A stretch of 64,000 bases of DNA from assembly GCF_000024125.1 (NCBI RefSeq), contig NC_013222.1, forward strand, positions 1,342,501-1,406,500, given 5' to 3'. Source of the DNA: Robiginitalea biformata HTCC2501 (lineage in GTDB: Bacteria; Bacteroidota; Bacteroidia; Flavobacteriales; Flavobacteriaceae). This document shows, piece by piece, positions 17,586 to 26,661 of the stretch. A program made the translations under genes and the position numbers. The notes under the pieces were generated by a model. The model was given only the letters and a program-made list of their open reading frames with translations. It was not told the origin of the DNA and did not search any database. Each line of letters begins with the position of its first letter. Positions within the stretch are counted from its first letter, which is position 1.

Positions 17586-18536
17586 TCACCGGTGCGTAGT
17601 GGCCGCATTGCCTTCGGTGGCTGCGTCCGTGGTGAGAAACCGGACCGCGTTGTTGTAGAAGATATCCCGCTTCTGTGCCTCGGTTAAAAAGGGCGCTTCC
17701 TCTATTGCTTCAATGGCTTCCCCGATCTTTTCCGGCCAGACCATCTGGTCGGAGCCAAACAGGATGCGTTTGCCGAGACCGGCGCGTACAAGGGCTTCCA
17801 GATAGTCATAAAATGCGGTTCGCGGGATAACCCAGGTAATTGTGGAGACATCCACATAGAGCTGCGGATACTGGTACATCACCGCAATCATCTCATCCCG
17901 GAAGGGATATCCTGCATTTTCGACAAACAATCGGAGTTTGGGGTGCCGGGTAAGTATTTCTTCGAGTAGCAGCGGGTTGCCCGAGGCGGAACTGAAATGC
18001 GGCAGGTACGGTCCAATGCCGAGGGTATGGATCAAAACGGGGACATTCAATTCCTCCGCGAGTTGAAACAGCGGTTCCAGCGAAGGGTCGGTAGGAGGCA
18101 GGCCCACCAGTTGGGCGCCGATTTCACCGAGCCCCTGTAATTCACCCGATTCGTATGCTTTGCGGAGTTGTTCCGGCTGAATATCCTGGGGGTCCAGAAT
18201 AAACGGTGCGGCAATAAAGCGGTCTGGCATGGCTTCGGACCAGGCATGAACGTCGGAGATGTCCACACCGCTCAGAAAAGCCTTAACGACGTTGTACCGG
18301 TCCATGGCTTCCCGTGTCTTTTCCATCAGGAGCACAGGATCCGTAGTGGCGGCCAGGCTATCTGCGCAGGGCTCTGGCCGGCAGAGAGCGGGGGCCCCCG
18401 CTGGCAATTCATGGGGGAAACCTGTGTGGAGATGCATGTCGATGATGGGCAGACGCTGTCGGGAATAGCGGCTATCCTGAGAATATCCGGGAAGGACCGT
18501 CCAGATGATCGTGAGAATGATGACAAACTTTTTCAT
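17586..18536 (-). CDS. Amidohydrolase, exported (metal-dependent hydrolase)
   Basis: 316 residues. A Sec signal peptide (about 1-19, ending GYSQ) is followed by IIDMHLHTG, the HxH metal motif of the amidohydrolase TIM barrel. Further ligands are likely in PVLIHTLG, in the FVENAGYP segment and in LFGSDQMVWP (Asp). The C-terminus has the IFYNNAVRFL helix typical of TIM-barrel amidohydrolases. It is a paralogue of the gene at 57969-58928, with the same layout and matching KRILFGSDQM/KRILYGTDQM motifs. Substrate unknown; a periplasmic hydrolase or decarboxylase of a cyclic or aromatic compound is possible. It is a single-gene unit. Confidence 0.85.
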   Translation of the reverse strand: MKKFVIILTIIWTVLPGYSQDSRYSRQRLPIIDMHLHTGFPHELPAGAPALCRPEPCADSLAATTDPVLLMEKTREAMDRYNVVKAFLSGVDISDVHAWSEAMPDRFIAAPFILDPQDIQPEQLRKAYESGELQGLGEIGAQLVGLPPTDPSLEPLFQLAEELNVPVLIHTLGIGPYLPHFSSASGNPLLLEEILTRHPKLRLFVENAGYPFRDEMIAVMYQYPQLYVDVSTITWVIPRTAFYDYLEALVRAGLGKRILFGSDQMVWPEKIGEAIEAIEEAPFLTEAQKRDIFYNNAVRFLTTDAATEGNAATTHR

Positions 18537-18716
18537 AAGTGGATTCCTTTGAAGGTGTGGAGGTAAATTTCTTCCGGATTCGGGTGGCGCGCATCGGTAG
18601 GATTACCCAAATTATCAGCAATGGCATGGGTAATTCTACCCACTCATTAAAAAGCGAAGGGCAACCCCGGAAGACTACAGGGCCCTTTGGGTTATCGCTG
18701 CTCAGACAAGCGGTGT

Positions 18717-20327
18717 TCAGCCTGGAGCGTCAATCAACTTGTGCTTGATGGCCACCACCGTGGCAGCAACCCGCGATGATACCCCCAATTTGTCGAAAAT
18801 GTTACTCACGTGGCGGTCTACGGTACGTTCACTAATGAATAGCTCCCGGGCAGCGGATTTATTTGTCATTCCAGAGGCGATCAGGCGAAGCACCTGCAGT
18901 TCCCGGAGAGTCAGGCGCCGCGTGGGATGCTCACGAGTTTTGTGCAGCACGGGTTGTATGCGCTCCAGATCGGGTTTGGCACGGAGTTGTTCATAAACCC
19001 ATCGCGCCCCGGATAATTCCAGGGTGCAATTTTCTCGATCCTCCACCTCCAGGTAGGCGCGTCCTTTTAATTCCCTTACCCGCGCATATAGATAGGGGAG
19101 GGACCCTACGTGGATGTGGTTCAAGGCTTCGTTGAGGTGCTCAAGGGCATCCTGTAGGTTGCCTTCCGCGAATCGGACAAGGCCCGAAGCATATGCGGCT
19201 TGCGCTTTAAGCAAGGGCGCATCGACCCGCCCGATCCCGTCACGCAATTCTTTTAATCCCTCGTTTGCTTCCTGCAGGGATTCTCCGGCAACCCAGATGT
19301 CGATGGCTGCCGGCAATAGTTCCATGCGCGTATACGAATCATGGGTTTCCCTCAGGGCAGTTTGAATGGACGTTGTGGCAGTTTCTGTCTTCCCCTGCGC
19401 CAAACGGAGCAATGCGAGGCCGGGTTGCGGTTTCCTGCCCCAATTGGCGGATTGGCCAAAACAGGACTCCGCCTCTTTATAAGATCCCAACAACCGGTAC
19501 AATTCTCCTTTGCGATAATAGGCTTCCCCCGCTGCGCCACTCCGGTACCGCGCCAACAAATTGCAAGCGCTGTCAACTTCGCGGAGGGCCCTGTGCCAGT
19601 CGCCTTGCAATTGCAGGATCTCACCCCGGCGTGCCATGCATTGACCTTTGAAGGGAACGATGTCCGGTTGAGCCGAACACCATTTGGTCAGTGCGGCCGT
19701 CCAAACTTGAGCCCGGCGGATATCCCAAACTTTCCTGCATGTTTCAATGACTGCGCAATACACGATTCCACTGACAATCGGGTATACCTCCCCGGCATCC
19801 ACAACTACCAGGAGTTCGTCAAAGAGTTTTCCTCCGCTTTTTATTGCCCCGGAGTGGATGAGCGCCTGCCCCTTTCCCAATTGGCCCAGTGCCAACAGAT
19901 CGTTGTCCTTGCACTTTTCTCCTATTCCTGCGGCCTGGGAAAAGAGGTCCCTGGCCTTTTTTGGTAGACCCCGGGAAAGGGTTTCAAGGGCTTTGGGAAT
20001 CAGAAACAGGCCCTTTTCCGAAGGCGTTTCTCGAGGTGCGGATTCCAGCAATTTCATCCCCCGGGAAAGCCATCCGCTGCTGCGAGTCATTTCGCCATTG
20101 TTCATCAGCATAAGACCCAGCCAAAAAATACAGCGCAGGGCCCGGCTCCGATCCTGCTTGTCGAGATACGCCCGGTGGGCCCGGTCCATCAGGTCAAAAC
20201 TCTCCTCGTCCCTCCCGGTCAGGTAGGCGGCTGTGGCATAGGTCGCCAGGGTATCGGCTGACATCGAATCCCGGGATGAGGATTTCAGCCGGTTGTAGGT
20301 TTCCGTCCAGGTTTCGCTATTGTCCAT
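18717..20327 (-). CDS. LuxR-type transcriptional regulator with TPR-like repeats
   Basis: 536 residues. The C-terminal 65 residues form a LuxR/GerE helix-turn-helix: LTLRELQVLRLIASGMTNK and ELFISERTVDRHVSNIFDKL. The first 460 or so residues are helical repeats with a TPR-like pattern (AYLTGRDEESFDLMDRAHRA, YYRKGELYRLLGSYKEAESC, ALEHLNEALNHI). No ATPase P-loop or receiver domain is seen, so it is not a MalT- or NarL-type protein; the repeats may sense a partner protein. Target genes are unknown; the neighbours share no obvious pathway. Its start is about 200 bases from the next gene. Confidence 0.85.
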   Translation of the reverse strand: MDNSETWTETYNRLKSSSRDSMSADTLATYATAAYLTGRDEESFDLMDRAHRAYLDKQDRSRALRCIFWLGLMLMNNGEMTRSSGWLSRGMKLLESAPRETPSEKGLFLIPKALETLSRGLPKKARDLFSQAAGIGEKCKDNDLLALGQLGKGQALIHSGAIKSGGKLFDELLVVVDAGEVYPIVSGIVYCAVIETCRKVWDIRRAQVWTAALTKWCSAQPDIVPFKGQCMARRGEILQLQGDWHRALREVDSACNLLARYRSGAAGEAYYRKGELYRLLGSYKEAESCFGQSANWGRKPQPGLALLRLAQGKTETATTSIQTALRETHDSYTRMELLPAAIDIWVAGESLQEANEGLKELRDGIGRVDAPLLKAQAAYASGLVRFAEGNLQDALEHLNEALNHIHVGSLPYLYARVRELKGRAYLEVEDRENCTLELSGARWVYEQLRAKPDLERIQPVLHKTREHPTRRLTLRELQVLRLIASGMTNKSAARELFISERTVDRHVSNIFDKLGVSSRVAATVVAIKHKLIDAPG

Positions 20328-20524
20328 TCCTCTGGGTTCAGAACACGCCGGTTTTGCGTTGGTGGGTGTTTAGGCCATCGAGGATATAATTTATGAAATT
20401 TTGACAAGATCCCCTTTTGGGGTTGTTGTGACTTTTTAGTGTGGAAATCCCAGCCATTCATTCTATTCGGCCTGACCGGAATGGCTTTCATCGTGCTTGT
20501 GCATGAGCGTTTTTCCAGCCCGGA

Positions 20525-20731
20525 TCACTCCCGCATCTTACAGGTACTCAATCCAAACGGCGCGTACAACGGGCAGAAACTGATAAAACTGGTCAGTATA
20601 AAGACGCCGGCCAGGATGAGCAAAACAATACCCAGTGTACCGCTGACGGTCCCGGTGTAATACAATACGCCGATGACTGCGGCTATCAATAGTCGGATGA
20701 CACGGTCTACAGACCCCATATTCTTTTTCAT
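20525..20731 (-). CDS. DUF2892 family small membrane protein
   Basis: 68 residues. The N-terminal segment MGSVDRVIRLLIA and two TM helices (about 10-27 and 31-50) followed by CPLYAPFGLSTC fit the DUF2892 inner-membrane family, which is often linked to rhodanese or redox functions. The CPLY..FG.STC pattern is the family hallmark. No partner gene is adjacent; role unknown. Confidence 0.85.
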   Translation of the reverse strand: MKKNMGSVDRVIRLLIAAVIGVLYYTGTVSGTLGIVLLILAGVFILTSFISFCPLYAPFGLSTCKMRE

Positions 20732-20983
20732 ACTTAAATGGTTTTACGTTAGAGACTCCGCGAGCCGGACGACCGCCAGGATCAGCAGGATGCAAATAAG
20801 GCATACAGCCAGCAATTTGATAATCTTCTGCCGCACGGGTCTTTCTGTTAAAAATACATACCAAATACGTTCCGGCAGCTGATATTTGTCAGTTAGGGGG
20901 TAGTACCCTGTCCCATAGCCTATGGAAATTTTGAATACTTTTAGAAAAATTGGAAGCGTTGCACTAACCCTGTCAGCCCAACG

Positions 20984-21250
20984 ATGCCCTTCAAACACAA
21001 ATATCTCCTGATCTGCCTGTTTATTGCGGGCTTCCTGTTGCTCACCTTCTTCTTTCATTATTTCGGCATCCGGTTTCCCGGATTGCAATTCGTACAGGAA
21101 CTCCTGCTGATCCCCGTCCTGCTGGCACAGGTCATCGTCCTAATTGCCGGGATATTCCGGTATCGGAAGTTTCGTGAAAGGGAAGTGCTGGCCGGCATCC
21201 TGATGCTGGCTGTGGGTGCAGTCCTCTCCCTGGGCAGCTTTTTTCACTAG
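20984..21250 (+). CDS. Hypothetical membrane protein
   Basis: 88 residues with three predicted TM helices at about 7-25, 36-58 and 68-86, separated by a basic loop (RYRKFRERE). The family is not recognised. It lies alone between a minus-strand small gene and the minus-strand HmuY unit. Its hydrophobic design and positive-inside loop support coding. No exact promoter element is seen. Confidence 0.6.
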   Translation: MPFKHKYLLICLFIAGFLLLTFFFHYFGIRFPGLQFVQELLLIPVLLAQVIVLIAGIFRYRKFREREVLAGILMLAVGAVLSLGSFFH

Positions 21251-21272
21251 GCCGCCCATAATTCCCGGTCAC

Positions 21273-21297
21273 AAAAAAACCCACCGTTTCCGGTGGG
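21273..21297 (-). terminator. Rho-independent terminator of the receptor-hmuY unit
   Basis: Stem CCCACCG/CGGTGGG with a GAAA loop on the minus strand, followed by seven T, 32 bases past the HmuY-like stop. Confidence 0.85.
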
Positions 21298-21328
21298 CTG
21301 GGATTGTGACAGCAACATTTCTGGCGAA

Positions 21329-21952
21329 TTACTCCAGGCTGTCCTCCCCGTCGTTCGGGTTGTACAGGTAGTTGAAGGTATAATAGCGGGATTCGCTCTC
21401 CATATCCGGCTGGGACGGGTTGTCCCGGTAGTAGCTCAGGATTTCCACCTTCGCGTAGTTCCCGTTGCGGGTGCGGAAGACCAGGATCTTACCCGGTATC
21501 GGGGTGATGGTAAACTGTTGCGGGTTGTAGTTGTACCAACCGTTGTCACTGCCTGTGGGGATGGCAAAGCCGTTTGCGCCGTCCTGGGCAAACGTCAGGC
21601 CGGCAGCCGTGGTGACGCTGGCAAAGGTGCCGTCCACAATGGCTGCCGCGGCGTCCCCGTTGCGTTCCGGCTCGTCATTCGTGCCTGTCTCCGTGCCCCC
21701 ATTGACCGCGATGGTGGTACCGCGGAAGGCGATGTCCCATTCGGTGTCGCTCGTAGTGGTGGCACCCGATTCAAAATCGAATTTGGTAAACGGCCCGCCA
21801 ACGGGTTCACCCTGCCCGCCGGTCTGGGGGGCATGGAGGTTGGAAACCGTTTCGGACTCGGCGGGGAGGGCCCCGGGCCCATTATCGTCGTCTTTGCTGC
21901 AGGATGCCAGGGAAACGGTCAGGATGGTTAAGTAAAGGGAAAACTTCTTCAT
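21329..21952 (-). CDS. hmuY: HmuY family haem-binding lipoprotein
   Basis: 207 residues. The lipoprotein signal ends at Cys18 (SLASCSKDDD). The body has the HmuY pattern: FDFESGATTTSDTEWDIAF, a Gly/Thr-rich stretch around TIAVNGGTETG, then WYNYNPQQFTITPIPGK and VFRTRNGNYAKVEILSYYR. HmuY-type proteins bind haem at the cell surface and pass it to a TonB receptor. The gene lies 24 bases after the receptor, in the same unit. Haem specificity cannot be proven here; some family members may bind other porphyrins. Confidence 0.88.
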   Translation of the reverse strand: MKKFSLYLTILTVSLASCSKDDDNGPGALPAESETVSNLHAPQTGGQGEPVGGPFTKFDFESGATTTSDTEWDIAFRGTTIAVNGGTETGTNDEPERNGDAAAAIVDGTFASVTTAAGLTFAQDGANGFAIPTGSDNGWYNYNPQQFTITPIPGKILVFRTRNGNYAKVEILSYYRDNPSQPDMESESRYYTFNYLYNPNDGEDSLE

Positions 21953-21976
21953 GGATCAGGAATTAAATTTGAATAA

Positions 21977-24106
21977 TTAGAATTGATAATTGATTTTCGT
22001 AAAGAGGACCCTTCCCGGTTGGGTGGGAATATCCGGGTCCGTATAGCCAAACAGGTTGTTGGCCCCAACCTGCAGGGTAAAGTCTTTCAGGAATGTTTTG
22101 CTCACCGCTGCGTGCGCCAGGGCATACCCGTCCACAAAACTCGTGTCGTACGAATCGATCAGCCCATTGCCGTTTGTGTCGAATTGGGCGTACCGGCTCC
22201 GGTAAAGCAGGCGGAAGTTGAAATCCAGGCCCCAATCGGGGATGTCGTAATACAGTTTCAGGTTTGCATTGTGGCGGGATCGGTTTGGCAGCCCGAAGTA
22301 ATCCGACCGACTGAGCGCCACGGTCTGGTTGGTGGCATCCCGGGCAAAAACCGAGCCATCCGCCACTGCTTCGCGCTGGGTTTTGTCGTAAGCATAGAGC
22401 AACTGGTAGCCGGCGTTCAGGCTGATATTTTCCGATAGCTTGTAGGTGGCATTCACCTCTGCCCCCGCGGTGAATATCTCGTCAAAATTCACATAGCTGA
22501 ACACGTTTTGGCCATTGGTTTTCCGAGCGATGATCCGGGTGTCGATCAGGTTGCTGAAATCGTTGCGGAACAGGTTTAGTTCGGCATTCCAGCGTTTCAG
22601 GCGAAATGCGATGCCCGCGTTGTACCCCACGGAGCTTTCGGCTTGCAGGGGCGCATCCAGGTCGGAAATCGGGACGACGATCTGGCTGATCTGGCCCTGC
22701 TCGTCGAGTTCGGTGAGTTTGCGGCCGGCCACATTGTATCCGAGCACCGTATAGCCCACCGTGGAATTCGTATAGTCAAAATAGAGCTGGCGGAAATCCG
22801 GGGCTTTGAACCCATAGCCCACGGATGCCTTCAGGGCCGTGACGTCGGACAGCCGGTAGCGGACTGCCAGTTTGGGGCTCAGTTGGTCGTTGTACTCCGA
22901 ATGGTTGTCGTACCGGGCGCCGGCAATGACATTCAGCCGATCCACCGGGTTGAAATCGTACTGGGCATAGACGTATTGGGAGCCGAAGCTGACGGCCCTG
23001 TCGAAATACGTCCGGTCCAGCTGTTCGAATTGCAGCCCGGTCCCCGCGGTGAGTTTTCCACCCCCATTGAGGGTATAGGTGCCCCGGATTTCCGGCCGCA
23101 GCAGGCGCTGGTCAAAATCGCTGTCGCTCAGGACCGTATCCGTCAGCGGGTCGGCCAGGCGCTCGTCTGCCTGAAAGTTGGTGTAATAGAATTCGTATTC
23201 CATTTCCAGGGCGTCGCTCCAGGCGTGTTCCCCCCGGGTGTGGAAGTTCCACTCCCGCTGGTGGCTGTCGCCCTCGTAGTCCGTCTCCCCAACCGACAGG
23301 CCGGCATCCTGCACCTGGTCGTAGAAACGCGAGGAGGTAAACAGGGAAAACCGATCCGAGAAGTCGTAGTAAAACCGGCCCTGGAGCGTGTAATTCTCAA
23401 ACGGGTTCACCGTCTGGCCGGCGGTTTCCGGAGTCAGGTCGTATCCTTCGCTCGAGAACCGGTTGGCGAACAACCCGTAGCGGAAAGCGCCCCGCCGCTG
23501 CTTCAGGTTCAGGTTCATGTCCTGCTGGGCAAACCGTCCTATCCGGTAGTCTACCGAACCTTCCAGGGATTCAGTATTCGGTTTCTCCGTAATGATATTA
23601 ATGACCCCGCCAAGCGCTTCCGAGCCGTAGAGGCTGCTGGAAGGGCCCTTCACCACCTCTACTTGTTTGATATTCCCCACTGCGAGTCGTTGGAGGTCGA
23701 AGTTCCCGGCGCTCCGTCCCACCAGCGGGACCCCGTCCATCAAAATCAGGATATAGTCCGAAGCAACGCCCTGGATCTGTACGCCTTCAAAACCGCTTTC
23801 GTCGGCGACGGTGATGATCCCGGTTTGTTCGCTGAGGATTTCCCCGAGCCGCACAGCCCCCGCCTTTTCAATCCGGTCGGCGGATACCAGGGTAACCGGC
23901 AGGGGGAGGGAGGAGACCTGCCGCTCCGTACGCGTGGCAGTCAGGACAACTTCCTGCAGGTAGGTAGGCAATATCGAATCCTCTGCAACCCGGTTTTCTC
24001 CGGGGGATTCCTGTGCCCCGGCATGCCACGAACCCAGGCTATTCAATCCGAAAAACAGGCAGGTCAGATAAAAGTAGAATGCAACCGGAGGCCGATTTTG
24101 GCTCAT
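21977..24106 (-). CDS. TonB-dependent receptor (HmuR-like, haem/iron type)
   Basis: 709 residues. The signal peptide ends near residue 31. A TonB-box-like EVVLTATRTE (about 52-61) precedes the plug domain (RLGEILSEQTGIITV, VQIQGVASDYILILMDGVPL, VVKGPSSSLYGSEALGGVINII). The rest is the 22-strand barrel, ending in the aromatic KINYQF. There is no CarboxypepD-like repeat or SusD partner, so it is a metal/haem receptor rather than a SusC. It is cotranscribed with the HmuY-like lipoprotein and depends on ExbBD-TonB. Two Fur-like palindromes flank its -7 element. Confidence 0.93.
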   Translation of the reverse strand: MSQNRPPVAFYFYLTCLFFGLNSLGSWHAGAQESPGENRVAEDSILPTYLQEVVLTATRTERQVSSLPLPVTLVSADRIEKAGAVRLGEILSEQTGIITVADESGFEGVQIQGVASDYILILMDGVPLVGRSAGNFDLQRLAVGNIKQVEVVKGPSSSLYGSEALGGVINIITEKPNTESLEGSVDYRIGRFAQQDMNLNLKQRRGAFRYGLFANRFSSEGYDLTPETAGQTVNPFENYTLQGRFYYDFSDRFSLFTSSRFYDQVQDAGLSVGETDYEGDSHQREWNFHTRGEHAWSDALEMEYEFYYTNFQADERLADPLTDTVLSDSDFDQRLLRPEIRGTYTLNGGGKLTAGTGLQFEQLDRTYFDRAVSFGSQYVYAQYDFNPVDRLNVIAGARYDNHSEYNDQLSPKLAVRYRLSDVTALKASVGYGFKAPDFRQLYFDYTNSTVGYTVLGYNVAGRKLTELDEQGQISQIVVPISDLDAPLQAESSVGYNAGIAFRLKRWNAELNLFRNDFSNLIDTRIIARKTNGQNVFSYVNFDEIFTAGAEVNATYKLSENISLNAGYQLLYAYDKTQREAVADGSVFARDATNQTVALSRSDYFGLPNRSRHNANLKLYYDIPDWGLDFNFRLLYRSRYAQFDTNGNGLIDSYDTSFVDGYALAHAAVSKTFLKDFTLQVGANNLFGYTDPDIPTQPGRVLFTKINYQF

Positions 24107-24111
24107 GATAT

Positions 24112-24131
24112 TTATTTAGAATAATTCTTAA
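24112..24131. promoter_or_regulatory. Fur-family-like operator 1 (proximal)
   Basis: TTATTTAGAATAATTCTTAA contains TTTAGAA-TAA-TTCTTAA, an inverted repeat with one mismatch that resembles Fur/Irr-type sites. It lies just upstream of the receptor ATG, where transcription should start from the -7 element at 24140-24147. Confidence 0.55.
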
Positions 24132-24139
24132 TAGCGAGC

Positions 24140-24147
24140 CAAATATA
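24140..24147 (-). promoter_or_regulatory. -7 promoter element of the receptor-hmuY unit
   Basis: TATATTTG on the minus strand (24147 to 24140), 33 bases before the receptor ATG. The two palindromes lie on either side, over the expected start point and the -33 region. Confidence 0.55.
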
Positions 24148-24157
24148 TTGATTAATC

Positions 24158-24174
24158 TTATTTAGAATAAATAA
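24158..24174. promoter_or_regulatory. Fur-family-like operator 2 (distal)
   Basis: TTATTTAGAATAAATAA is a perfect palindrome around GAA and shares the 13-base core TTATTTAGAATAA with operator 1. It overlaps the expected -33 region of the receptor promoter and lies 56 bases before the divergent gene. Confidence 0.55.
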
Positions 24175-24229
24175 AAATAGTTATTTTCGTCCCCGAGATT
24201 TTTGTCCAACCCATAATAGATTTGAGAAC

Positions 24230-25141
24230 ATGCGATCCAACCTCCTGCTAATCACTGCCCTGGCGTTAACGGCCTTTGTCAGCGGTCAGGCCGAAAAAAA
24301 ACAACAAGACCGGGAAGCCATCAAGAACATGTGCGGCTGTTTTGAAGTCACCTTCAATTTTGCCGAGACGTTTAACTACAGCAACGACTCCTTATATAAG
24401 CCCTCCAAGACCAAGGTGGACAAGGGGCTTGAATGGGCCCAGCTGGTCACCGATGCGGACGATAAAATTTCCATCCAACACCTGTTGCAGGTGGGCAACC
24501 CGTCGGATCCGCATATCGTCAAGCACTGGCGGCAGGACTGGCTTTTCGAAAACACCGATTTCTACAGCTACAACGGCGACAATGTCTGGGTGTTTGAGGA
24601 GAAACCGGCTGCAGACGTCTCCGGCCAGTGGACCCAAAAAGTCTATCAGGTGGATGATAGCCCGCGATACGAAGGCAGTGCCACCTGGGTACATGTAGAC
24701 GGTAAAAGCTTCTGGGAAAACACGGCCGACGCCCCCCTGCCACGGCGGGAGTATACCACGCGCAGCGACTACAACCTGACGGTCCGCGGCAACCGGCATG
24801 AGATTACCGATTTTGGCTGGGTCCACGACCAGGACAACGCCAAGGTGATCCGCAAGCCCGGGGAAGAAGACGTGGTACTGGCCCGGGAAAAGGGATACAA
24901 TACCTATGTGCGCGTCCCGGACAGCCGCTGTGCCGCTGCGGCGGGCTGGTGGGAGGAAAACCAGGAGAAATGGGCGCTGGTGCGCGCCAAATGGGATGAG
25001 GTTTACGGGCGGAAGGCCAACCTGGTCCTGGAAGAGAAGGTAGACAACAAGGCGCTCTACAAGCATTTGTTTGCCGAAGGCTACGAAGAAGCCGCTGCCA
25101 TTGACGGCGTTATTGAATCATTTGTAAAAAAGACACGATGA
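24230..25141 (+). CDS. DUF6607 family exported protein
   Basis: 303 residues. A signal peptide (about 1-19, ending VSGQ) is followed by MCGCFEVTFNFAETF with Cys35 and Cys37, and by a beta-rich body with many Trp residues (HWRQDW, NVWVFEE, GKSFWEN). I assign it to DUF6607 from memory of the CGCFEV.F.FAETF pattern. It heads a four-gene unit divergent from the haem receptor and overlaps the next gene by 4 bases (ATGA). Its function is not known; the CxC pair and context suggest a periplasmic role in haem or iron handling. Confidence 0.75.
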   Translation: MRSNLLLITALALTAFVSGQAEKKQQDREAIKNMCGCFEVTFNFAETFNYSNDSLYKPSKTKVDKGLEWAQLVTDADDKISIQHLLQVGNPSDPHIVKHWRQDWLFENTDFYSYNGDNVWVFEEKPAADVSGQWTQKVYQVDDSPRYEGSATWVHVDGKSFWENTADAPLPRREYTTRSDYNLTVRGNRHEITDFGWVHDQDNAKVIRKPGEEDVVLAREKGYNTYVRVPDSRCAAAAGWWEENQEKWALVRAKWDEVYGRKANLVLEEKVDNKALYKHLFAEGYEEAAAIDGVIESFVKKTR

Positions 25142-26661
25142 AGACAGTTATCGAAAAGAAGCAGGCTATCCGCAACCGCGTTTGGGCACTGCTGTTCCTG
25201 CTGGTTGCCCTGCCGGTTGCCGCCCAACAGCAGAATCCCTTCCTGAACCGGGATTTCTGGAAAGCAGACCCAACGGTAGAGGATGTCAGGCGGGAAATCG
25301 CCAACGGCCACAACCCGGCCGAAATGACATCGAGCGCCTTTGACGGGGTAATCTACAGCATGCTTGAGAAAGCGGATCCGGAGGTAACCCGCTTCCTGCT
25401 CGCGCAGGAAGGGAACGACATTGAGAAGAAAACGCACGACAGCCGGACTTACATCCACTGGGCTGCCTACGCCGGAAATGCCGAACTGGTATCCTGGCTG
25501 CTGGAGCAGGGGGCGCGGACGGACGTGCGCGACAGCCACGGCTACACCCCGGCGGCATTTGCAGCTTCCACCGGGCAACGCAACACGGAAATTTACAACC
25601 TGTTTGCTTCCCACGGGGTAAACCTGGCAAACCAGAAAAGTGAGTCCGGGGCTAATTTGTTGCTATTGAACGTCCCTTATATGGACGGCATGGAAGAGTT
25701 CGCATACTTCCGGGAAAAAGGGATTGATCTGGCTGAAACCGACGCCAACGGGAACGGGGTGTTCAACTATGCCACCCGGGCGGGGAATATCGACCTGTTA
25801 AAGGAATTGGTGGCAGCCGGGGTAGACTACCAGACCCCGAATGCCGACGGGGGCAATGCTTTCTTCTTTGCCGCCCAGGGTACCCGGGGGCACCGCAACG
25901 GCCTGGAACTGTACGAATACCTGGCCGGATTGGGCCTGGACCCTGCAACCGTGTCGAAATCCGGGGAAAGCGCTTTCCACCGGGTGGCCTATTCCGACAA
26001 AGACCCGGAAATTATCCGGTTTTTTCTCGAGCACGGGGCTATAGCCAACCAGCCTGATGCCGAGGGCAATACGCCTTTCGGGAATGCGGCCGCCGGGAAC
26101 ACCCCGGAGGTGGTCGGAATCCTTGCCGGGGAAGTCTCCGACGTGGATGCGGCCAATGCCGCTGGGCAGACAGCCCTGATGCGGGCCGTCCGCAGCAACA
26201 ACCCCGCCGTGGTTTCCCTGCTGATCGAAGCGGGCGCCGACGTTGCGGCCCGGGATGAAAAAGGCAACTCGATATCCTTTTACCTGCTCGCGTCCTTTGA
26301 CGCCTCCCACCCGGAGGTTTATGACCAGAAACTGGCAGCCCTGCAACAGGCCGGTTTCAACCTGTACGAAACCCAGGCGGGCGGCAATACGCTGTACCAT
26401 CTGGCGGCCGACGCCAACAGCCTGCCCCTGCTTGAAAAAGTGGCCCACGAAAGCCTGGATGTGAATGCCCGGAACGAAGAGGGGATGACGGCCCTGCATA
26501 TTGCGGCCATGAAAGCATCCGACGATGCGTTGCTTCGCTACCTGGTAGGCCTGGGCGCGAATACGGCTATCCAAACCGATTTTGAAGAAACCGCCCTGGA
26601 CCTGGCCCGCGAGAATGAGCGCCTGGACCAGAACGGGGTGACCTTAAATTTTCTGAACTGA
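25138..26661 (+). CDS. Exported ankyrin-repeat protein
   Basis: 507 residues. A signal peptide (about 1-31, ending VAAQ) is followed by about ten ankyrin repeats, for example YIHWAAYAGNAELVSWLLEQ, TALMRAVRSNNPAVVSLLIE and TALHIAAMKASDDALLRYLV. Periplasmic ankyrin proteins are known near catalases and redox proteins; they bind protein partners. It overlaps DUF6607 at its start and the DUF2271 gene at its end (TGATG), so all three are translationally coupled. A scaffold for the other products is inferred. Confidence 0.88.
   Translation: MKTVIEKKQAIRNRVWALLFLLVALPVAAQQQNPFLNRDFWKADPTVEDVRREIANGHNPAEMTSSAFDGVIYSMLEKADPEVTRFLLAQEGNDIEKKTHDSRTYIHWAAYAGNAELVSWLLEQGARTDVRDSHGYTPAAFAASTGQRNTEIYNLFASHGVNLANQKSESGANLLLLNVPYMDGMEEFAYFREKGIDLAETDANGNGVFNYATRAGNIDLLKELVAAGVDYQTPNADGGNAFFFAAQGTRGHRNGLELYEYLAGLGLDPATVSKSGESAFHRVAYSDKDPEIIRFFLEHGAIANQPDAEGNTPFGNAAAGNTPEVVGILAGEVSDVDAANAAGQTALMRAVRSNNPAVVSLLIEAGADVAARDEKGNSISFYLLASFDASHPEVYDQKLAALQQAGFNLYETQAGGNTLYHLAADANSLPLLEKVAHESLDVNARNEEGMTALHIAAMKASDDALLRYLVGLGANTAIQTDFEETALDLARENERLDQNGVTLNFLN

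Noticed and set aside
20744..20900. Minus-strand frame ending in a TM helix (KIIKLLAVCLICILLILAVV)
   Set aside because: The helix is suggestive, but the only ATG lies far upstream inside the opposite-strand membrane gene, and no internal start fits; recorded as unproven.
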